Source: Primulina eburnea
Taxonomy: Eukaryota > Streptophyta > Magnoliopsida > Lamiales > Gesneriaceae
Length of the DNA stretch: 64,000 nucleotides
Reading direction: 5' to 3'
NCBI RefSeq assembly: GCF_022965805.1
Contig: NC_133101.1
Span: 1,798,001 to 1,862,000 of the forward strand
Shown one piece after another: positions 58,081-64,000 of the stretch. The translations under genes were made by a program, and so were the position numbers. The stretch's first letter is position 1. The number at the start of each line of letters is the position of its first letter. The notes beneath the pieces are model-generated. The model had not been told where the DNA came from and did not search any database. It was given only the letters and a program-made list of their open reading frames with translations.

Positions 58081-59066
58081 CAAATAAATAATTTTTAAAA
58101 AAATTGATTAATTCTTATTATTTTTAATATTAATTATTACCTATTCATTAAATATCATTTATTATTATCTTTTTATCTTGTTAATATTTATTATATAATT
58201 ATTTCTTATTATTTATAATGATTTTGTTGATTTTACGTTGACTATTTCTTATTATTTTGTTACTAATTCATTTTTATTTTACTAATAATTCTTCTTCCGA
58301 CTCGTAACTATTAAATTTATCAAAAAATTATTTCTCATTATTTATTAATAAATTTTTTTATTATGCAAATCCTGATATTAATAAAAAATTAATTTATTTT
58401 TATTTTCTAAAATTATTTATACAATAATTATTCTCGTTATAATTAATGATATATTATTTTAATCAATAATTTAATTATAGTTTCATCATTAATTATAATT
58501 ATAATTATAATTAATCAGTAATTTTATTATTCAATAATTTATATTAATTTAATTAATTTTTTATCATTATTTAATTTTTATTATTGATGTTAATTTGTAT
58601 CTTCTCATTTATTAGTATTATTATTATTATTTCACATCTTATTATTTATTTATTTATTATTATTATTATTATTAAGTTGAATTATATAATTTGAAAAATA
58701 ATTAAAAATTAAATAGTGAGTAGTAAATCCATAAGCTGGGATTAAGACGATTTTTTAGATTGTACAATTATATTTTATTGCATAAACTTTTGTATTTTAA
58801 TATTTATCTCGAATTCTTATCATAAATATTATTAAATGATATGTATAAATTTAGTTCATACTTGTTATTAAAGGGTAAAACAAGAATTATATATTATTAT
58901 CTTTGGGTTGTATAAAGAACTTGGACAAGATGTGATAGTTAATCTCTCATGTAATATGTACAGTGCGGGCCATGTGATAGCCCACAAGATAATTGGGAGT
59001 ATCAAACATGTGATGAGGAGTGATTACTCATCAATCACCTTTTTATCACCCACACCAAACATACCC

Positions 59067-60266
59067 TTGGTGGTTTCCGTCGATATATTTTTAGCTCGCT
59101 ACTTTTCTGGTTTCCTTTTTTTTAATGAAGAATTTTTTTGGAAAAATAACTTTACTTTGACAAAATATCATATATCGAGAGTTATTCTAGTCATTTCTAA
59201 CATTATCTAGTTGTTCCATGGTTTTTATTTATTTTATTTATGCTTTTGTTTTTCTTCACTTTTATGCTGCTGTAATTTGACTCAAGATAAGATTTTTATC
59301 ATCTCCCACCAAATCATGCATGGGATGAAAATACAAAATTTTCGATTTATGTTTTTGTTAGAGGAAAAATGTGAATGCTCCTTAAAAAAAGGCCCATTAG
59401 CCATATTTTGTATTCTACGATTAAATGAATTAATGTTCGTTCATATTTCAATCTATTTCAATTCGGTTGTTATTAAGTAACATTTAGAAAATAATCTAAA
59501 TTGAATAATTTTATTTCAATTCTTTTTTTTTTTTTTTGACATTCTTACATTAAGTTCTAATTTTGTAACTTAACAGATTACCTTCCACCAGTAAATCACG
59601 AGAATATTCTAAATCCAAAACAATTAAAGCTTCCAAAGACAAAACCATCAACCAAATCAACAGTGCCTCCATTTTTGTGATTTCTTATGTTACTCAACTG
59701 GAATTACTCGAATACAAAGTTGTGTCGAAGAGTTTAAAGCGAAGAGTAAACATGTGAATCCATTTTCCATTTAGGTACCGAAACCCTCTACGTTGATCAT
59801 AGGTACCCCTCATGCTGCACCCGAAACCAGTTGACCAGGAACATTCACCAACCGGTGGTTGCGAACAAATTGGAGAAGATATGCTGATAGAAATGTAAAA
59901 CCACATTTTAACTCACGAGACCCAAAGGGTGTGATAACATTTTTCAACGTCGTCGGTTTAGCATTTGTACAATGAAATTATACGTTTGCGATCCATAATA
60001 TTGAAGTCAAAGAGAAGTAACAGACATAGCATTATAATTTCCTCTCAAATATGCACGAGAATTCAAGTTGTACAACGAACAAAATAGTCTGTGAAGTCAC
60101 ACAACAAACACTGGCCTACAAAATTTGACCTTGTGTGTATCAAACATTTACATCGAGTGTTATCAACAATTGTACATCAATACATCTCAGCAGTATCAGT
60201 ATATCCAATATCCTTTCATTCTTATTGTGTATGTACTCCGGTAATTCATTGCTGAACTGTCATCGA
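59067..60266. other. Intergenic and 3' region of the CCCH gene
   Basis: 59070-59690 is AT-rich with no domain. From 59690 to 60266 the sequence is likely the 3' untranslated region of the CCCH gene on the minus strand. No coding exon is supported. Confidence 0.4.
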
Positions 60267-61603
60267 TCACTGTGGTGATGCCGCTGCCATGAACTGCTCC
60301 TGTTCAGTGAGAGTGTGGCGGAAGTGGCAGCGGTGACCATATGGGCAGATGTCTCCAGTAAGCACCATGCGGCAGACCTCAGTTTTGTAGCGTGGATGCC
60401 GGATCACCGGACGTAATTCCTTGATTCCATGAGCGAATTGGCAGTTCTCCCCGTAGGGACATGCCCCAGTCTCCTGCCATTTGTTGCACAGCTCTGTTTT
60501 GAGCATCCCTTGATTGTACACCTCGAATTCAAGTGCTTCTTCTTCTTTTTTGGACCCTGGTACATATACTCGTTGCTGCTCCCAATTTTACACGTGGTCA
60601 AGACCACAGTTTCGATAACATGGATACATCACAGGTCAAGTTATAAATAATTGAGATGGATTATCAACACAATCCAAACGAGAAGCATAATGATTCATTT
60701 TCAGTCGACCAATAAGGAAGAATTTTGACTCAATTTGTAATTATTTGCATAGAGCGTTGAATTTTAGCACGCAGCCTTTGTGTGTGTCGGTGTTTATGTT
60801 TTTTTTTTTTTTTATTTGGCGATGAAATTACGGATCCGATAAATACTGACAATCAAAAAGATCAACACCGATGAGAAAAGTGAGAAGGGACGCCACAATA
60901 AAAAAATCAATTCACGTGGAATGAGCCAAAATGCAAATTAGAAGCAGAGTAGACTCACCGATTCAGGGCTGGATTGGCCGACTGATTTCTGACGAGTCGT
61001 CTCTTGACCAGGGCGATTCATCTTAAGATATCCACTGGAGCGCACCGCGATGCTCTTCGGAAGAGACACTCTTTCGGTACTCCTTTGCTCGATGTGATTG
61101 TGTTCAGTATGAGGTCGAGGAGTGGCTATGCTAGCTGCAGGAGAAGTGGCAACGGGAGAGGAAATGTTGAGGCAGTTCAAGTCAGAGAATAGGCGTTCGC
61201 GAGAGGTGATTAGGGCGAGACGACGGCCGAGATCGGTGTTGCAGATGCGGAGAGAGTCATTCTCGCGGCGGAGTGCGTCAACTTCCTCGATCGAATCTTG
61301 GAGCTGGCCGATACAGACTGTGTAGCGGTTGTAGAGCTGCTGGAACTCCATAATACTGCTGGAATTGCGCACTTGACGATCGGCGGAGGCTAGGGCGACG
61401 TCAAAAGGGACCGCGTCGGAGAGAGATTGCGGACCGTAATTCCGAAATAGCGTCGAATAGGAGTTATTGAGGTTCAGGCAAGTCGCCGATCTAGGAGACA
61501 GAAACGGATTTCTCCGAGAGAAATCCATCATCGCCGTAACGGCGGAGGATTTTCCGGCGACGGAGTTCGCGAGATCATCGTATAGAGTATTCTCCTTCTG
61601 CAT
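60267..61603 (-). CDS. Tandem CCCH zinc-finger protein (C3H14/C3H15-like)
   Basis: Two exons in phase: 61603-60959 (donor AATCG|GTGAGT) and 60575-60267 (acceptor GGAGCAG, with a second option 3 bases upstream), giving 317 residues. Residues about 95-150 form a coiled-coil-like segment ([37 protein letters not shown]). The C-terminal third holds two CCCH fingers of the tristetraprolin type, C-x8-C-x5-C-x3-H: C245/C254/C260/H264 and C283/C292/C298/H302. Each is preceded by a KTE lead (KTELC, KTEVC), and [14 protein letters not shown] lies before the first. Such proteins bind AU-rich mRNA and promote its decay; plant relatives C3H14 and C3H15 act in secondary wall and pollen development. The start is the first ATG ([13 protein letters not shown]). 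No lesion is seen. Confidence 0.93.
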
Positions 61604-62593
61604 TTCAGTAGAAATTTCCAGCCACAAACCTCCGATTACTCAAAAATCGCTTACATGCTCGAGAATTTGCCGAAACCCCAAATTTGTTGCAGGAGAGGGA
61701 GACACTTGTAGAGGAGATGGTTGAATTGGCGGGAGAATATAAAGCCCTTTTTGAAGACGTGATTACTCCATCTTCGTGCATAATTTTACAGCAATCACAG
61801 CCGTTGAAATTTATGACTCATTTAGAATTTTTCTCTCATATTTTTTTTAAAAAAAGTTACAAAATTCTTATTTACCAAAAATACAAGTATTTCATATAAA
61901 CACACAGTTAGTTCTAAGTGCAAACCAGACCGTAAATCAAAATAAGATAAAATTTACTGAATCGGTTCGAAGTTCGATTAAAAGTATACGAAATGAATTA
62001 TATTTTGAATTCTAATGAGTATGATTTTTTTATTTGTGAGATCATTTGTAAAATAGAATGTTACTTAGTTTCCAGATATGGTTTAGAAAGTGGTATTTAG
62101 TTAAGTATAATGATTGTAAGGTGGATAGAAAAATGTTTTCTTAACCAACCTAAGCAATATATCACCACAATTGTTGCTTGGCAAGCACAACTCTAACTAA
62201 CTCTATAAGTTTGGAGGAGTCTATTTAGTAATTTTGTTAAAATAAAATAAAATAATCCAAGTGTTTTTTTTAAATATATATATATATTTAGGCTCAACTT
62301 TTGTGGATCAGTAATTAATGAAATCAAATTATCCAAAATCCAAAATGAAAAATTCTGGTGATTGGGATGAATTTGTTGGACCTCACTTCAATTGATTGAT
62401 GAATAGGCCCATGATTGGGGCTGTAATCTGGCCCAGTAGCTTGCATGTACTAGTTCGGACTCGATAAGTTGGGTGGCAAATTGGCAATCCCATATATTTT
62501 GGTTCTTCAGATGGTTTAAGAATTTTAATTAGAAAACATTATAATTTTGTTCCTATATATTTTCTTCCTTACGGTTTTAGTCATCTACACTAT
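61604..62593. other. Upstream region of the CCCH gene and AT-rich DNA
   Basis: Minus-strand sequence 61604-61760 should hold the CCCH leader and promoter (a TTTATATTC box near 61740). From 61760 to 62593 the DNA is AT-rich with no gene. Confidence 0.4.
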
Positions 62594-63200
62594 GGCTGCG
62601 TTTGCATGGCCGGATTAAGTACGATAGATTATTTTATCACTCTTTATCCTGCGTTTGGTATGATTTTTATTTAACCAGCTCAATACCTCCTATAAATAAT
62701 TAGGTTGTATTACGTGTGATTAATAATATCTATCCTACTTCGTAGGATTATTAATCCCTTCTTTATCCCTACTCTCTTTCCCATTTTACCTTTCTTCCTT
62801 CACCGCTATTGAACCATCTAGGCTGTCGGACCGCCGCCGCCGCCACCCTAGTCGGACCGTCGTCGGACCGTCGTCAGACCGCCACCGCCGCCGCCGCCGC
62901 CGCCATTGTCGGACCGCCGCGGGGCCGCCGGATCGCCACCGCACAAACGTCGCCTAATCTTCGTCGGACCGCCATCGTCGCCGCCGGACCTCCGCCGGAC
63001 TGCCGGACCGTCGTCGTCGGAGTGGAAGAACAAAAAAAAGAAGAAGGACAATTTTGTCTTTTCATCAAAAATTTCAAAATTATCATATACTTAAAAATCT
63101 TATCAGACATACTACTATATATTATATTTCTACGACAATCATTTTCTCTATCATTTACATACTAATCATAGTTTATTTATCCTACAACCAAACGCAACCT
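62594..63200 (-). mobile_element. Harbinger-like MITE, copy B, with GC-rich core
   Basis: The ends GGCTGCGTTTGCATGG and (inverse) GGTTGCGTTTGGTTGTAGG match, and TAT flanks both sides (62591-62593 and 63201-63203). On the minus strand it shares TGATTAGTATGTAAATGATA and TTTGATGAAAAGACAAAATT with copy A. The core (about 62815-63020) is CCG-rich with repeated GTCGGACCG units. There is no transposase. Confidence 0.65.
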
Positions 63201-63203
63201 ATC

Positions 63204-63446
63204 AGTATTAGACATGTAGCTTTCTATTTTTGGTAATTTTATCTGCATTGATGATTTTTACCGTTGTATCGAAAAAGTTATAATAAACTACTACAAATTA
63301 AAAAACACGAATCGATGCTCTATCGAGCAAGAACTTATTTCCCCCAGCCAACTCAAACATCCTCGATCCATATTTAACAGGAACTCTCGAACGAATCGTG
63401 CACGAAACAAGACACATAAAACAAAACCTTTCAACTATGTACCAAA
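63204..63446. other. 3' region of the terminal gene
   Basis: AT-rich DNA that probably holds the 3' untranslated region of the gene at 63.4-63.8 kb. Confidence 0.4.
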
Positions 63447-63845
63447 CTATTTGTTGTAGCCCAACTCTAGAGAAGCCACCATGGATTTATATATCTCAAG
63501 AATCAATCTGTTTTCGAATTCGCTTCTCGTATAAGTCTGTTTAAGATCACGAGCTTTAGGGATTCTCTTCTGGCCGAACAAGTTCCCGCTGTTGGCTGTA
63601 TGCGAGGTATTGGCCAGCCTCAGCATCATGTTCGTGTATGCATTCTTGAAACTGTACCACAGTTTCCATGGCGAGACGAGTCGCACCAGGCGCAGTTTAC
63701 GCTTGATTCTCACCTTCCATGAACACTTCAGATTCCCACCAAACCTTTCTGCTTTCAGCTTTCTTCTTGTCGGGGATAAGCGAGTACTGTATCCTCTTCT
63801 TCTCCATTGCCTGCTGAGGCTTTTCGTGAATGGGATTGTTTCCAT
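63447..63845 (-). CDS. Small basic plant protein, function unknown
   Basis: A single-exon frame of 132 residues from ATG 63845. The first 60 residues are very basic (QWRRRGYSTRLSPTRRKLKA; KVRIKRKLRLVRL). The middle reads SFKNAYTNMMLRLANTS. The C-terminal part contains FGQKRIPKARD and RLILEIYKSMVASLEL. I recall a family of short uncharacterised plant proteins with the pattern DAY.DMM.RLA, GKRIPKAR and E.Y..LAASREL, which this fits. Function is unknown and there is no signal peptide or membrane segment. Sequence 63846-64000 should be its leader and promoter. Confidence 0.8.
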   Translation of the reverse strand: METIPFTKSLSRQWRRRGYSTRLSPTRRKLKAERFGGNLKCSWKVRIKRKLRLVRLVSPWKLWYSFKNAYTNMMLRLANTSHTANSGNLFGQKRIPKARDLKQTYTRSEFENRLILEIYKSMVASLELGYNK

Positions 63846-64000
63846 TCCTACTTCGGTGGATTTGTGCGGAAAGTGTGTGTTTTTGGTCTTGTTTTTTTGG
63901 GTGAGTTTTGTGGGTTATTTTCTTTTGGAGACTATGAGATTTGTGGCGAAGTTTTCATGGTTTATACGGAGGTTGGAAAATAATTTAGCTTTGTCAACTG

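Larger units (their letters stand above)
57616..59066 (+). mobile_element. Harbinger-like non-autonomous element, copy C, with nested insertion
   Basis: The ends GGGTTATATTTGGTGTG and (inverse of the right end) GGGTATGTTTGGTGTGGG match. Just inside is AAGATAGGATAACTAAATGA, as in copies A and B. A GAGACGGTCTCAC family element is inserted at about 57680-57835. The middle is extremely AT-rich with a long AAT microsatellite. There is no transposase. The flanking 3-bp duplication is not clear here. Confidence 0.55.

Overview
The window is nuclear DNA of a flowering plant. Plant-specific gene families with GT-AG introns, AT-rich intergenic DNA, a miR157-type hairpin, an intact-looking Ty1/copia element, Athila-like and LINE remains and many MITE-like repeats support this. 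The gene set suggests a eudicot, and I lean towards an asterid such as a Lamiales species. That lean is an impression from memory of related sequences, not something I could test.

Layout, left to right: repeats and a Harbinger-like MITE (1-3.8 kb); a mitochondrial-type acidic protein resembling GAMETE CELL DEFECTIVE 1 (+, 4.0-5.3 kb); a heavy-metal-associated (HIPP-like) gene broken by a stop codon (-, 5.9-6.65 kb); a SINA-like protein without a RING (-, 9.0-9.6 kb); a large HMG-box gene (-, 10.1-14.4 kb); a plastid Clp protease subunit of the CLPP3 type (+, 15.8-19.1 kb); a small CHORD-like zinc protein (+, 20.1-21.1 kb); and two small proteins, each with a predicted membrane helix and a plastid-like N-terminus (+, 23.7 and 25.4 kb). 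A complete copia retrotransposon with 218-bp LTRs and a GTATT target duplication follows (26.2-31.0 kb).

The second half holds a LINE relic (32.5-33.3 kb); a 142-bp palindrome joined to an AT tract; a PADRE/DUF4228 gene (-, 34.1-34.7 kb); and a C2H2 zinc-finger gene (-, 36.8-43.7 kb) whose 4.6-kb first intron contains a pair of 1.25-kb inverted arms from an Athila-like element. After these come an oxalyl-CoA decarboxylase / 2-hydroxyacyl-CoA lyase gene (+, 46.4-49.2 kb), a MATE transporter relic (51.4-51.7 kb), a MIR157 locus with TATA box, hairpin and spliced downstream exon (-, 52.3-54.2 kb), a tandem CCCH zinc-finger gene (-, 60.3-61.6 kb), another Harbinger-like MITE with a GC-rich core, and a small basic plant protein (-, 63.4-63.8 kb).

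The genes do not form an operon or pathway; they are independent eukaryotic transcription units. Two themes recur. First, three otherwise well-conserved multi-exon genes carry one single-base frame lesion each, and a fourth has an in-frame stop, so either base-level assembly errors or gene decay must be excluded. Second, transposon pieces form hairpins or inverted repeats inside introns or next to genes, which makes them candidate small-RNA sources. Exon boundaries were placed by hand from splice motifs and reading phase and have not been tested against transcripts.
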